Of a stretch of DNA of 64,000 nucleotides, positions 1 to 13,000 are shown piece by piece. The stretch covers positions 12,774,599-12,838,598 of the forward strand of contig NC_088177.1 in assembly GCF_028769735.1 (NCBI RefSeq). Reading direction: 5' to 3'. The notes under the pieces were generated by a model. The model was not told the DNA's origin, made no database searches, and saw only the letters and a list, made by a program, of their open reading frames with translations. The translations under genes and the position numbers were made by a program. Every line of letters begins with the position of its first letter. Positions within the stretch are counted from its first letter, which is position 1. This stretch comes from Zonotrichia leucophrys gambelii. Lineage: Eukaryota > Chordata > Aves > Passeriformes > Passerellidae.

Positions 1-3000
1 CTATTTTTAATTTTTTTAAGGATGTTCACATAGCATCAATACCTTTTAACATAGTTGAAAAAAGTTTGGCTTATAGACATAACTCATTGTATATTTTATA
101 TATAAAAATCTTCCAGGTTTGTTTTGTTTTCCCTGTGACATTTTTTGACCTTGATAACAAAATTGTTAATGATTAGGCAAGTGTTACTCACAACAAAATA
201 ATCATGCCTAATCCAGAAAAATCTTTTCCCTTCATAGTGTTCGTGTCAAAAGTAGTCTCTTGTTTATCTTGCTGAATTAACAAGGAATTAACAAGGAATG
301 CCATTAGCAAAGTAGCATCAGAGATTTTATCTGCTTCAATTAACGAAGCTCATTGTTTAGAGTTGGACAGAAAACAGCCATTACATCTTATAAAAAATTG
401 TGAAGTTTTAATATTAAGACGAAGCCAAGAACACTCAGTGCTGGTCACAAAGAGTCATTGCCTGGTACTCCAAACACTAGATGGCCTTTTTGGTAGGACA
501 TTCATCCTGTCAGTCAAACTTGAATGGAAATGAAATGGAAATCTTCAACACTTGAGAGCTGTTCTTCAGTGAGCTTTAGGTGATTTTGAAATTGTGTTTA
601 AGAATGTGGAATGGAAAAGGAAGAAAGGACTTGTTTTTACAAGACAAAGGAAAGAAATCTTCCTAATTAAGATGTTAGAAAGATAGTAAATTAATTACAT
701 CAAATCTATTAATAATGACATTCAAATCTAGTTTTCAACCATTAGTTTAAATGATATACAAGTTTTTTTCCTAAAGTAAATTAGAAAACGTGGCTGCATC
801 ATCCTGAACCTCATTTATGGTCCACATATAGAAATTAATTTCATGTAAAATAATTAATCAATTACTTTAATAGGCAATCAGAATGGAAACTTTTGGCTAC
901 TTTAAAAGTAGTGATAAAGGAGCACTAAAAGCTTAGGAACAGCTTTTGAGTTCAAGCAGAATGGGTATTTCAGTAAAAAATGTACAGAAGCAAAGAGAAA
1001 ATATGATTAAAGAATCCCCTAAGCTTTCGGTCTGCCTTGTTATTGAAGAAAAAAAGAATTAAACACATTGAAGAGACAGTCTAGGTCAATCTGGGTCGTT
1101 CTTTGACTCTGGAGTATACCATTAAAAAAAAAGTTTTTTTCTGAGCGTGCCTATGTGGGTATATTCCAGGATGCCACCTCTTTTTCTAGAGAAGTCTCTC
1201 TACTTTTTGAAGCCCTGGTTTTCAAATAATTTCAGCTATCCTTTAAATGTTGATGCATCTCAGTCCTCACAGCAAAAAAAAAAAAAAAATCCCAAAAGTC
1301 CCATTTTCTTTGCTGACACATATAATACCTCATTACAAACCTGGATAACATAGTTCTTTCCCATCCACATTATTTACAAGTTCACTTTACTCTGTGACCT
1401 GCAATTTGCATTCTCTCCCACTTCACAGATGTAGCCTCTGGAGGCAGGGCTTGATGTAAATGAAATATCGTATGGAATTTTTTAACTTCATCAGGCTGAT
1501 CTTACTAATTTTTATTATTCACTTGACCAGAAGGAAAATAAAAACCTAAGAACCTGGGCAGATTAAAAGCCATCAAGTCCAGTATCCTGTCTCTCTCCAT
1601 CCTCTGGCCAAAGAATGGAGTGCTGAGGAAGAACATGAGGATGAGCACATCTCACTGCTTCTGCAGAGTGCACACTCACACCCCAACAGCTGCAGCTCAG
1701 GGACATGGTCTTGCATTTAATACCTGTTATCTACTTTCTCTTTTATGAATGTGTCAGAAATCTGAAGCTCTGCAAATTTCTAGGGTCCTGCAGCAAAGGC
1801 TCACTTAGCTTAACTGTGCCTTGTACACAGGAATTCAAAGGAATAACAAAGGTCACATCCAGCCTCTATATTTTGAGAGAATAAGGAAAGTTTGGTCTCT
1901 CCTTGTGAGTGGAATTGAAGTTATTAGGCAGCTCTGGGCTGGTTGAGTCAAACTAAAGACATAAAAAGAGACAGGGCTTGGACAGCATAATTTTCCTTCC
2001 CTTCCTTTAGGGAACTGCTTCCAGCACACAAATATCAAGTACAAGGCAATGGGTAAGGCAAAAAAAGAGCATGAAGAGGAACAGCATTTTCCAGTATTTT
2101 TTTTCAGAATGTGGGATTCTGTGTTCATCATGTTCCACTTCATCTTTACCCTACTTACAGAAGGCATCTCTTCATGATGAGCAGTAAAAGCAGGTACTAC
2201 TCACAAGCCTACCTACACTAATCTATAAAACAATTTTCCTACTCTATTTGCTGTTTTATGATCCTGACTAGAATTTATAATTGTTTCGTTCCTGGACTCT
2301 GTGAAACAAAAAAAACCCCTTGCAATGCTTCCTGGCACAAATGGTAACATTAACATTTTATTACACATGTGGAACTGACACATTAACAAAAACTATACAT
2401 AAGATGCTACAAAAACTCTGAAATAAAATTTGACTTTTACATTTTTTGATTTTAATTTTTGAGGCTGTAGGCTTGGCATTTGCAGAGAAATTTTTGTGCT
2501 TTTTTTTAAAGTAGCTCTCCTGAATGACCACTGAAACAAACCTGTAGAGAAAAAGCTGTGAGACACATCAACTGCATTTTTGCAGTAGACTGTTAAAAGC
2601 TGAGGTACAAAATGGATATTTGATTATTCTGACCAAAAAAAAAACCCCAACAAATTAGGAGCAGTCGTAATAACCACTGAAAAATCATAACCTTTTACTT
2701 CACATCTGCCACCTAAAATAAAGAGAGAAAACCACAAGTCAGGTTTCAATGAACTTGAAAGCATTACAGAAACTCACATTAACATCTCTCAAAGAGGAGC
2801 TCAGATTTTCTTATTTATTTTTGAGAATCCTGACCCTTAAAGGCTTTTTTCAGGTTTTACTGAAAGGTTAACTTCTCTCAGGTTGGTTTTCCTGAAGTGA
2901 AGGCATACTTAAAAGGAAATAACACACAAGTGGAGGAGAAAAACTGCCTTTGGTGACTGATGGTCTATGCTAACTGCATAGTTACTCATCACTCCTCAGC

Positions 3001-5076
3001 AGAGCAGCCAGTCTGAATAGAATTGCATGTCTCATACACATGCATTTTTGTTAAAAAGTTCTTATAGTCTCTTGATATTGCTCCTTTCCCTGATTAACTT
3101 TGCCTAACTCCTACTGAGCTGACATACTTGGTTTTACACCAAGCTACATGAACAACATATATATGTGTGTGTATATCTTTGTCTACTTTTGCTACCACAT
3201 GACTGCAGAGAAGCAAGTCCTGGAGAACAGAAACCTGGGCACAAATGGGAGAGAAATTCAAATCCTACTTATGTAACACAGACACAAGTACTGCCAGATC
3301 TTCCTCATACCAGTCCCCAGGGGTAGTGCCTTTGGCTACTAAATATTTCAGTCCCTGTTCCTCAGTGCTCTTCATTAAGCACAATCCCTGACACACTATA
3401 AAAGCACACAGCTTTAGATCAGTGAGCCTGTCTGCTCATTTATATGGATTGCTCACAAAGTGCAGTGAGAGCAGAGAGGAATGCCCTGGTGTTTGTAGGG
3501 CCATGCCTTTGGCCTTGGGCATGACTTCACTTCTGAGGAGATTTCCCTGCAGCAATTTAACAAGATATGCCAGTGGAAACACCACTGGCTCAGCATAGCT
3601 TTAGAGACACCAGCAAATTATGCTGCTTGAAATAAAATATTAAACAAGGAGCAGCTGCCTACCCTTCAGGCCAGGGATAAAAGGCAGAGTTTGAAAAAGG
3701 TTCACAGACTTAATAATATTATTAGGAGCAACCATTTGTCCTCTGTTTGCCGTCTTTAGCAGTCTGGACTGGGCTTCCATATTACACCTTATCAGAGTTA
3801 GATCACTAACTCAGTCCCCCAAACTCCAAAGAGCTGAGGAACTGGCTCTGTTTCTGGGCTTGACCATCATGCATCCTCTGTTCTTACCTAACACACTGCA
3901 TAGATAAAGCTGGTCAAGAAGGATGCAGCATGGCTTGAATGGATGCTTTGATTTGTATGCCAAAGGAATACAGGAAGAAATTCTATGCAAATGTGTGCTT
4001 AGGATATATACTTCCCCTTACAGTGGAAAGCCCTCTGCAGCAGCACAGTTCTGAAGAAACAAGGCAACAAAATATGTACAGATGACTCCCAGCACCTCTG
4101 GCTTCACCCTATTCCCACACACAAGTAACTGCACTTCATTTGGCCAATAGGGTCTAGCACTTCCAACGTGTTACAAACTGGCAGATGCAGAAATTCAGAG
4201 CAAACTGACACCCTCCAGCAAAGCTTGGCTCACTAACAACCAGGTCACAGCATGTGTGTAACTGCAGCACTTTGGGCAGGAATGACCTGTTAGCTTGCTG
4301 TACACAGCCTTCAGCATGGTCCTGCTTCCCATTTAGTCCAACTACTACAGCAACGCATTTAAAATGCTATTCACCTAATGTGCCCCTGCCTTCACCCCTT
4401 AATCCTGCCATCCTAGGAAAATCCCTCAAAACCCACAATAATTGGCAAACTGAAAATTCCTTAGGCCTTCACAGTTGATCTCAGCAATGAGCTTAGTACA
4501 CAAAACTGTGAATCTTTGTGGACTCAACACACTTCACTACATTAAGTTCTTGAAGAGGCCTTGCTGGAAATTCATTCTTCTTCACAAAATAGCATTCCAA
4601 GATTTTGTCTGAACTTCGCTAGCTTTTTAAAGTCTCACTTTCCAGTCAGGATTCCACTTATGATAGATTTTCCTGGGATGTTATTGAATATGAGAGCAAA
4701 GGAATTAATATCTGCATCCTCATTCAGGATGTGGGACACAGGTACACAAGCAGGCTGGAAAAGAGAACCAATCACTCACCATCAGCATTGCTGAGACTCT
4801 ATTTTTCTTCCAGAATATTCCTCCCCCACCAGACACTAGCAAGTCTAAAGGAGGAAAAACAAACTGATGAGAAGAAAGGAGTAGTTGTCTTTCAGCCAAA
4901 ACCTCTCCACATGAAGGTAATGGCATGACACAGAAATATATGCCAGTGAAGGGAAATGGGAGCAAGTCATAGTCCATGGCAGGATGGCTGGAGTATCTTG
5001 CCTTATTGCTCAGGGTGTGAATTACTCTGAGCTTGTGACTTCTAACTGCTTCAGAAAGGGAAAAGCACCAGGAGTT
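1..5076. other. Gene-poor AT-rich stretch
   Basis: No coding exon, RNA gene or CpG-rich promoter can be supported here. The open frames are short, lack splice-site context and resemble no family I know. There are A-runs (around 1266-1290 and 2637-2645) and a short TATG/TGTG run near 3158-3176. It is probably intergenic DNA upstream of DUSP19. Confidence 0.5.
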
Positions 5077-5404
5077 TGTACAGTAAATGCCACAGCACAT
5101 GCAGCAGCTGAGGCAGCCACTAGACACACAGTAACATCACACAATTTCAGAAAGCTTCAGCCCATAAAGAAAAACACCTTACCCCTTCAGCAGGCTGGAA
5201 GCATCTGCCCTTGCTCTTCAGCCCAGCCTTTATCCCCTCCTGTTGATGCCCTGCACCTGTGTGCCCTCTGCTCCCTTTGGTGGTTGGTCAGTGCCCTGTG
5301 TCTCATTGCCTTCAATGCTGCTCACCTGCTTCTCACAGCTGTAACCAATTGGGGATGAGGCTCAGCCACAGCCCCACTCCCAATCACCACAAACTGTGCC
5401 TACA
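5077..5404. repeat. Solo-LTR-like dispersed repeat, copy 1
   Basis: About 320 bases here match the segment at 34859-35194 almost throughout, in the same orientation. Shared stretches include 'cacacaatttcagaaag', 'cttcagcaggctg', 'gcacctgtgtgccctctg' and 'attggggatgaggct'. The element can be read as TG...CA, flanked by GGAGTT on the left and GGAGTA on the right, a 5-of-6 target-site match. The left edge is uncertain because the second copy starts about 10 bases further in. It looks like a solo LTR of an avian endogenous retrovirus; no coding part is present. Confidence 0.5.
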
Positions 5405-8400
5405 GGAGTAGGCATCATGTCTTGACAGCTTTGCAAAGCTGAAACCAAGATTCTCCTCCAGCTGAGGGTCTCCAGGCTGTGTAGGAGACAGCATCCTGTA
5501 ATGCATGAAGCATTACATACACTCAGAAGGGTTTAAGTGTGTTTTGGCACAAATGGTGGTGAAATAGTCCCCCTGCAGGACACTGCTCCCTCCCAAGTCA
5601 GCATGGACAGGAGCTGCCTGTTCCAAGGGGCTCATGTAGCACAGAGTGCTTTGATAAGAATCTGACATATGCAGTGCCATTTAAGCTTTAAACTATTCTC
5701 TGCACTTGTGTCAAGTATGAGATCAACTCTCCCGAATCCCATTGTCCCCAAATAGCAAAATGCACTTCCAAAAAGGCTTAGTAGAACTTCACACAATGGC
5801 ATTATTATTTCCCCCTCTCTGTTTTAAATACCTCCTCATGCATTTCACTGTCACACTTGCATTTCTCATCACCACACTACATTCATGATTCACAGTCATC
5901 CAGTCACCAACTGGTGCACAGAGTTATTTCCAACTTCTCTGTTATTTTCAACCACAGAACATAGAGCTTGAAGCAGAGGCATTATCAGAGTTAGATATTA
6001 GCTCACAATACTTTGATTTTCTCCCCCATTTCTCTTACTCCTCAAAGTCATCTGGTAAATGCAGTTTGAAATGTGATGTAATTAGCGCATTAATTAAGCT
6101 TCAGTTCTCCACTTCAGTTAAATTACCAACCTAAGAATCAACTACCAATTTTCAGTGCATTTTACAATCTAGCTCAACCCTCTAATATATGCATCTTTCA
6201 GAGAGCAAGGCTGGTTTCTCAAAGTCAGCTATCTGGAATGTCTGGTTATCACTTTTCAGATGGGAGCCAGCTCTTTTGCATCAATAAGTACAGGCAGTAC
6301 CTAGACAAAAATCATAGTGGAAGGAAATAGATACAGTGATGTACTGCCTTATAAGCTCTTTGAATATGTACAAGCTGCTTTGTGCAATAATTAGTAATTA
6401 CAGTACACATTTCTTACTGTATACCCATAGAACAGGTTCTGCTGAATTTCTTGAGAGACAAAACAGAAGAATCATAACATTAAAAATTACTTCACTGCAT
6501 TTGCATTGATATGTATTCAAAACCTGAAGATCCAGAAATACCATAAATACTTTCAGCCAAGGAAGTAGAGAAAACATCCAGCTCCTGCCACACCTTTAAA
6601 GCCTTCTACTCTCAGCAAAGCATGCAAGACAAATACAGGAAATCATCTGTGAGCTGAAATCCCAGTTTAAATCTCTAATTCACAATTATCTTCTCTTCCA
6701 CCCTGTAATGAGCAGTATTAACAACTTGACATCATCATGGAAATGCCTGCTTTATAAGAAATAGTGTCTATGAATATTCAAGCTAGATCTAATGCTTATG
6801 ACACAAATGGACACACTAAATAAGATATATAGATATATATATATAAAGATAATAATTCTGCATATAAACATCTGCAGTGTGTTTAGATTTCAGGGAGAAA
6901 AGAGCAGCACAGATTTTTTTGTCCAGTAGGGACCCCTGGTGTTTAAGGCAGCTATAACAAGGATCAACATCCCTAGAAGAAAATGAATTTATTACTGTGG
7001 AGTCAGCTTCCTTTCTGCATCCACACCTATTGCATCTTCCTCCTTTGAGACCAAGGAACAATACCTAGCTGTATTATTAAGTTTAATTGCAAGTGTCTTA
7101 CAGATTTGTCTTAGTCTTGCAAAAGCTTACACAGCACACCCCATACTCATATGGACCAGAAGCTGGAACAAAGCACATGGTTATTCTAAGGGGAGGATGC
7201 TGGGGCTTGTCTGCAAGCAAATTTTTGTAAGGCTTGCAAATCTCCTGATATGAGACTGAATCCCCCCAAACTGGGCCAAGAGACACTTCTGAGACAAAGT
7301 CCAAGAAATTAGTATTTGTTCTATTCAGTGCACTGGGTGGTGGAGATCACTGCTCCTAACAGTGCACACCTGGGCACACAGCAAATCACAATATATGGCT
7401 ACATTCATAGTTTTCCTTAGAAAAGGGTTTTCTAAGGAAAAACTAGTCTTAATCACAATATTTCTTAATTACAATACACTACAAGCGTTTCTTGGTCTAT
7501 CAGCTTTTGCTACACTATGTTGTAAATGCCTTAATAGTTAATAACCTTAAATTACCCCATGTGGGTCTCACTAAAATGCATTTTTGATAGTTCTATTTCT
7601 CCAAACTATCTAGTCTTATTTTTAAGCCCCCTCTTTGAAACTTGTTTCTAGTTCTATTTCTCTCTTAACAATGTCTGTCCCATTCCATGGCATTTCTAAG
7701 TCAGCATTTCTTATCTCAAGGTTTGCATAGAGATGCACACTGTGTGAGCTTTCTGTTAGGTTTTGAGAATTTTCTATCAATCCATTTTCCACAGTTATGA
7801 AAATTATTTCCTAAAACTCATCACTATCATTAGCATATGCGAGGCACAGTGAATCCCGATGGTGGCACTGAGGAAGGCTCTGTGTCTTCTTCGGGGGTCT
7901 CCTGATGAAGGCTGGATGTCTTCATCACCGTGCCCTTTTCACCTTTCTCCTTTAGGCATGTGCAATCTGTTAGCTGTTCTATTGATTTCCTCACTGGAAA
8001 AACTTGCTTGAAACTTGTTTGCAAAGTTTTGGCAAGGTTTGTCCTTCATTTTTTGCAAGTTTTGTTCTCTATTTCTTGCCAAGTCTCATCTAGCTTCTAC
8101 ATTTGTTATAATGCTTCTTGTTCTTGCCCAAGTATGCCTAGGCATGATGCTTTTAACACTTTCAAGGCGCTCGGCATTCTTGCAAGATACCCTAAGAGCT
8201 TGTCTTTCACAGAGGCAGCTACAGGGAGCCAATACAGCTTGAAAACAGCCATGAAATTTTATGTAATTGCTGGTCTGGGCCACAGACCTAAAGCTCTCCA
8301 TCGCTTCCTTTGTGGTCAACTTCATCAAAATAACTGATAAGGCTTTAACAAAGAACAAATTAATCAACTTCTGCATCATTATTGTTTTAAGGTAACTGCT

Positions 8401-9035
8401 ATGAAGCCCAGTCCACTTCTAGCCATGGGGAACAAAGACTCAAAGACCTCCCTTTACCTCTGAATAAGATCCCTTTATTGCCAGAAATCAATCCCTGTTT
8501 ATGCTCTTAATTTCCACCAGACACAACCCAAACCAAACCGAGGCCTAAGAGAACTTAACAGAAAGAGGGCACACCTTGGCTGGCTCAGCTGCAGTGCTGC
8601 TGTCCACACTCCTACCACCCCATCAGCTGCAGGTGGTGTGTGGGGTATTCTACCTTTTTTAGATTACCTCGATTTTACATCTCATTCCTGTTAGAAAACT
8701 GCCTCTGGCATTCCCAGAAATAACTCAAGCTCTTGCAGTTCCTAACAGCATTCTCTGCTTCTTGAACTGCCAAGGCATTTGTAGACCTCTTTACGTGGCT
8801 GCCTTTGGTCTGTGCTGCATTCTGGGGGACTATCAGGAGGATCTTCTCAGAGTCATCAGATCTCTCCAGCATAAGTTTGAGGAATAACACAAGAGGAGAA
8901 GTATCATAGTAGTATCTTCTTATTCTATAAGCCAGCACAGAGGATTGTTAGCAAACTGAAAAGCACTTCTGGCAGAATTTAAGTTAAGAGTGTTACCATC
9001 TCATGTTGCAAACAAATGTTTCACACACTTACGTA
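5405..9035. other. Intergenic stretch, no gene seen
   Basis: No supported gene. It holds an AT dinucleotide-rich run at about 6818-6850 and a perfect hairpin at 7411-7441. Reverse-strand open frames at 7830-8940 could be an old retroelement relic but match nothing I recognise. A reverse-strand AATAAA lies near 8471-8478. Confidence 0.45.
7411..7441. repeat. Perfect inverted repeat, 14-bp arms, GGG loop
   Basis: The arm TTTTCCTTAGAAAA (7411-7424) is followed by GGG and then its exact reverse complement (7428-7441). It lies in a gene-free region. No element boundaries or target-site duplication are visible around it. Confidence 0.85.
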
Positions 9036-9356
9036 GGCTTCCATTGTCTGAAGGGACCTACAAGAAAGAGGATTCTTCATCAGGAGCCTCAGTGATAGGA
9101 CAAGAAAGAAGAGGTTCAAAATGAAAGAGGGGAAATAGATATCTGGAAGAAATTCTTTACTGTGGAGGTGGTGAGGCACTGGAACAGGTTGCCCAGAGAA
9201 GCTGTGGATTCCCCATCTCTGGAAGCGCTGAAAGCCAAGATGGGGCTTGGAACAACCTGGTCTAATGCAAGGTGTCCATGCACATATCAGGGGGCTTGGA
9301 ATGAGATGGTCTTTAAGGTCTCTTCCAACCCAAACCAGGCTGTGATTCTCTGACTG
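9036..9356 (+). mobile_element. CR1 LINE 3' fragment
   Basis: The sequence reads through the typical CR1 3' end: 'gataggacaag', 'gaaattctttac', 'ggtgaggcactgg', 'ttgcccagagaagctgtgg', 'ccatctctggaag', 'caacctggtcta' and 'ggtctcttccaaccca', then a degraded ATTCT terminus. It is 5' truncated, as most CR1 copies are. Chicken repeat 1 is the dominant LINE of birds. Confidence 0.9.
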
Positions 9357-9639
9357 TGTACCAGCTGTGGAACACTGCAAATGGTACACTGAAGAGAATA
9401 CATGAAAACATGGGCATTTAGTTTGGGAATAAGGGAGAAGCAACCTCACCTTTTCTCCCTTTCCTTCATTTTACCTTTTTGGAAAAAATAAACCCAACAT
9501 ATATATTTAACTCTAATATTTTCCATTTAGGTTTTTCCAATCTTTTCCCACACTTCCCGACAAGCAGGTCTCTCTTAGAGCCAGACAGGCGCTGCTGCAT
9601 GGCCTGCAAAGACGCCTTTTCTATTTAAAGGCTCCTTCA

Positions 9640-10070
9640 GTTACGCCAGGACGGCCCGGGGGGGCCGTGGCACCCGAGGCACCGCGGTACCGCCCCCGGG
9701 GCCGCGTCACGGGCGGCCGGCGCTGCACGGCACGGCACGGCACGGCGCGGCACGGCACGGCACGGCACTGCCGGCAGTCGCGCCATGCACTCCCTCGCCC
9801 AGGAGATCCGCAGCTTCTCCAGGGCCAACCTGCGCAAGCAGCGCACCCGCGTCACCACGCTGACCGGCCGCAGGATCGTCGAGACGTGGCGCGGCGCCTG
9901 CCTGCACATGGAGGAGGAGGAGGAGGCGGCGCCCGGCGGCGGCTTCGTGCAGGACCTGAGCGCTGACCTGCAGGTCGGCGTGGTGAAGCCCTGGCTGCTG
10001 CTGGGTGAGTGCGCTGGGACAGGGGAGCGATGCTCCAGCCGGGCGGGCCGGGGCTCGGTGCAGACACGGG
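9640..10070. promoter_or_regulatory. CpG-rich promoter region of DUSP19
   Basis: Base composition switches abruptly from AT-rich to very GC- and CpG-rich here and back again after about 10.07 kb. The segment contains the 5' UTR, exon 1 and exon 2 start of DUSP19, which fits a CpG-island promoter. No TATA box is obvious. The transcription start cannot be fixed from sequence alone. Confidence 0.7.
9725..9768. repeat. GGCAC pentanucleotide microsatellite
   Basis: About nine tandem GCACG units, with one unit changed to GCGCG, end about 16 bases before the DUSP19 start codon. They are probably in the 5' UTR or core promoter. Such a tract can vary in length and would form GC-rich RNA structure if transcribed. 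Confidence 0.85.
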
Positions 10071-13000
10071 CACGCTCTGTCTCTCTCCGCAGGGTCGCAG
10101 GATGCTGCTCACGACCTGGAGACGATGAGGAAGCACAAGGTAGCGTTTCGTGGGCATCTCGCATCATGCGCGCAGCGCGTTTCTCCTGTACATTAAAAAT
10201 TCTGGAATATCCTCTAGCGAACCTCAGGAAAAATGTATTCTGCTTGTATTTTCAAGAGGCTGCTCCGTTAGCAGGTGGATGGGTTTCTGTTGGCTTCACG
10301 AGAAGCTGAAATGCTTTCAGAGCATCCCAGAATCTTCCAAGGCACTTCTGGAGATTCTCTAGTGCAAACCCCCTGCCAAGGCAGGGTCACCCCGAGCACG
10401 TGGCACAGGGACGTGTCCAGGTGGCTTTGGAATATCTCCAGACAGGGAGACCCTGTGACCTTCCTGGGCACCTGTTCCAGTGCTTGGCCACCCTCAATCT
10501 AAAGAAATCCTTGCTCATGCTGAGGTGGAACTTGTTACGTTTTGGTTCATGGCAATTGCTTAGCATCCTGTTGCTAGGTGCCACTGAAAAGAAGCTTGCT
10601 TCCCTGCAAGAGTGATGATTGTTTAGAGCTGTTTAATGGAACAGATTCCTACACTGCCATTGATATTTCATTTCAGACACTAAGCAGCACCATTCCCCGT
10701 TGCCTTACGTGGATTGATGAAACTAGAAAAACAAAACAGCTTCTCTAAGTCTGTCCCACAATTTTGTCTTTTTACTCTTCTCTGTTGCAGTAATGGGCTG
10801 ATAAGGCCTTTGGACAGTGGTGGTTGTGCAGAACAGGGCATGCACCAGGTTGGCATCTGGTGCCATCTAAATGTCATTTTACTGTAACCTTAAATAATCC
10901 ACAACCTGGTTATAGGCTGGACAGAGCAGAGATGGCAGGAGGCCAGAGGTGGTGTCGCCTGCCAAGAACAGGTGTAGTTTACTCTGAATCCTCCTGCTTC
11001 ACCAAATGTTTCTGCTCACTAACCAGAAGGAACGTTAAGATGATGGGTTAGAGCAGGCTTGAAATTTGGGTAATTGCTGGGTGCTCTGTGCTTTCATTCC
11101 TACTGCTTTCTCTTCCAACCATGTGATGAGAACTCCCTTTTCTGTTGAAAATCCATTTTTTAGTCTGTGTTTGAGCACTGATCTTTTCATTCCCTCTCAG
11201 AAAAACCCTGAGATTTATCACAGTATATATTAGCACACTTCAAAATTTGCTTGGAGAAAAGCATACCACAGACAACATATGTATGTAAAACTGAACTTTG
11301 CATCAGTGTAAGGTAGAGTCTGTGTATGCCTAAAGATTAATGCACTTTTGTTACTGCTTGTTTTGCTTGCTATCTTCAGAAAATGCCTTTTTCTCTTTTT
11401 TTCTTTTTTTTTTTTTGACCTAGGTCACTCACGTTTTAAATGTGGCATATGGAGTCCAAAATGCCTTTCTTGATGACTTTATATACAAGACCATTTCCAT
11501 TCTGGACCTCCCAGAAACTGATATTACCTCCTATTTCCCTGAATGTTTTGAGTTTATTGAGAAAGCCAGGATCCAGGTATGGTTTATTAATAATTTATGT
11601 TAGTAGTTATCCTGTGTAGATTATTTATAACACTATGTAAGAACTAAAGCACCTTCTTTTGTTAAAAGAAAATATGGTACCAAATGAATAGTTTTAAAGT
11701 ATTTTTAAATTTTTAAATGTCTTTTTAAGTTTTAGATAGAAATTCCAAGTAATTTCTAAGCATTCCTAGAAGCATAGCACTGCTGTTAATCTTCATCCCC
11801 TCCAGCACTGCTTTTTCAGAATGACAGTCTTGCATTTTAGAGAAATGCATCTTTAAAACAGTTGGACCAGGGCTTAATTTGAGATTACACAACTGCATCC
11901 TAAATCCAAGTCACTATCCCTAAAGGAAGGAAATTAAGAAAATTTATTTCTCCATTGGGAATGCTGTTTTGGATTAGAAACCAGCCTGGATTAGGAGCAA
12001 GAAACAGAGCTTTTACAGTTCTGTGTGGTTTATCATCAGCTGCTCACCATCCTTGTGCTTTTCATTATAGAATCCCTGAAGGGTTTGGGGTGGAAGGGCC
12101 CTTAAAGATTATCTAGTTCCAACCCCCTGCCATGGGCAGGGACACCAGGTTGCTCCAAGAAGATGCTGTGAATCCACATACATACCAAGAATATCAGAAT
12201 GTGTTAGTAATCTTGGAACCAAAAGTGATTTAACTGCTCACAAAATCCTGAAAGGATGTGATGTAGAAAAAAACCTGAAAAACCCTTGTGGGGCTGCTTG
12301 CAGAGTTATCTGTAGCCCAACTCAGAGCTGTTCAATTCAGGCTTAGTGTGTAATTCACAACAACCATTGTTTTGGTATCTAAACTCTAACTCAACAACCA
12401 AACATTATTGGGTGTTTTTCTATCATATCTATCAGGTTCATTGTATATGTAGATTGGGATAAAAGATGATCTTGCCCCAGTTTTCTTTGTGTCTCAGTGT
12501 TCTTTCCTTCTCTCATTTATAATTTACAAGCTACGTGATAACGTATTATCACTAAATGACCTTTTCAAGGTTTCTAATTACAGTTTCCAGTTCATTTCTA
12601 AATGAGAGTTGCCATTCACTACTGCACAATTTTGCTTTCTGCCTCTGGTGTTTGTATCTCAGTTACTGCTTTGTAGGTAAGGAGTTTACAGGAAAACTTT
12701 TACAACATTAGTAGTTTTCTGATGAAAGAGGTGGATGAAAGAGAAGGTAATTGGTGGAATAGTTCTCCAGGATCAATTCAAAAAGCACATGGTAGTGGTA
12801 TACAAAGGCAGATCTCTAGGTGGTTTAAATTACTTTAGTTGCTTTGTCAAAATAGTGTCAAAAGAGCTTCTGATAAATTATGTCATGAAGTGTTCTTCTG
12901 CTTAAGTAACCACAGAGACACTCCTGTTTCATCTCCTAAAATGGGGGAGGAAGAGATGTTTACTGTGAGAGAACATGATATATGAGAAACTATTTCTAGA

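Noticed and set aside
2357..2715. Possible reverse-strand terminal exon (AG acceptor near 2716, stop soon after, AATAAA at 2357-2362)
   Set aside because: No upstream exons were found between here and DUSP19, so a gene ending here would have to fit in 7 kb without any recognisable coding sequence.
9021..9449. Open frames inside CR1 copies (also at 16760, 20725, 34389)
   Set aside because: These are non-coding 3' ends of CR1 read in chance frames.
1..9640. First exon of NCKAP1, the expected left-hand neighbour of DUSP19
   Set aside because: I looked for its N-terminal coding sequence and a CpG-rich start on the reverse strand and saw neither. It is probably left of the window.
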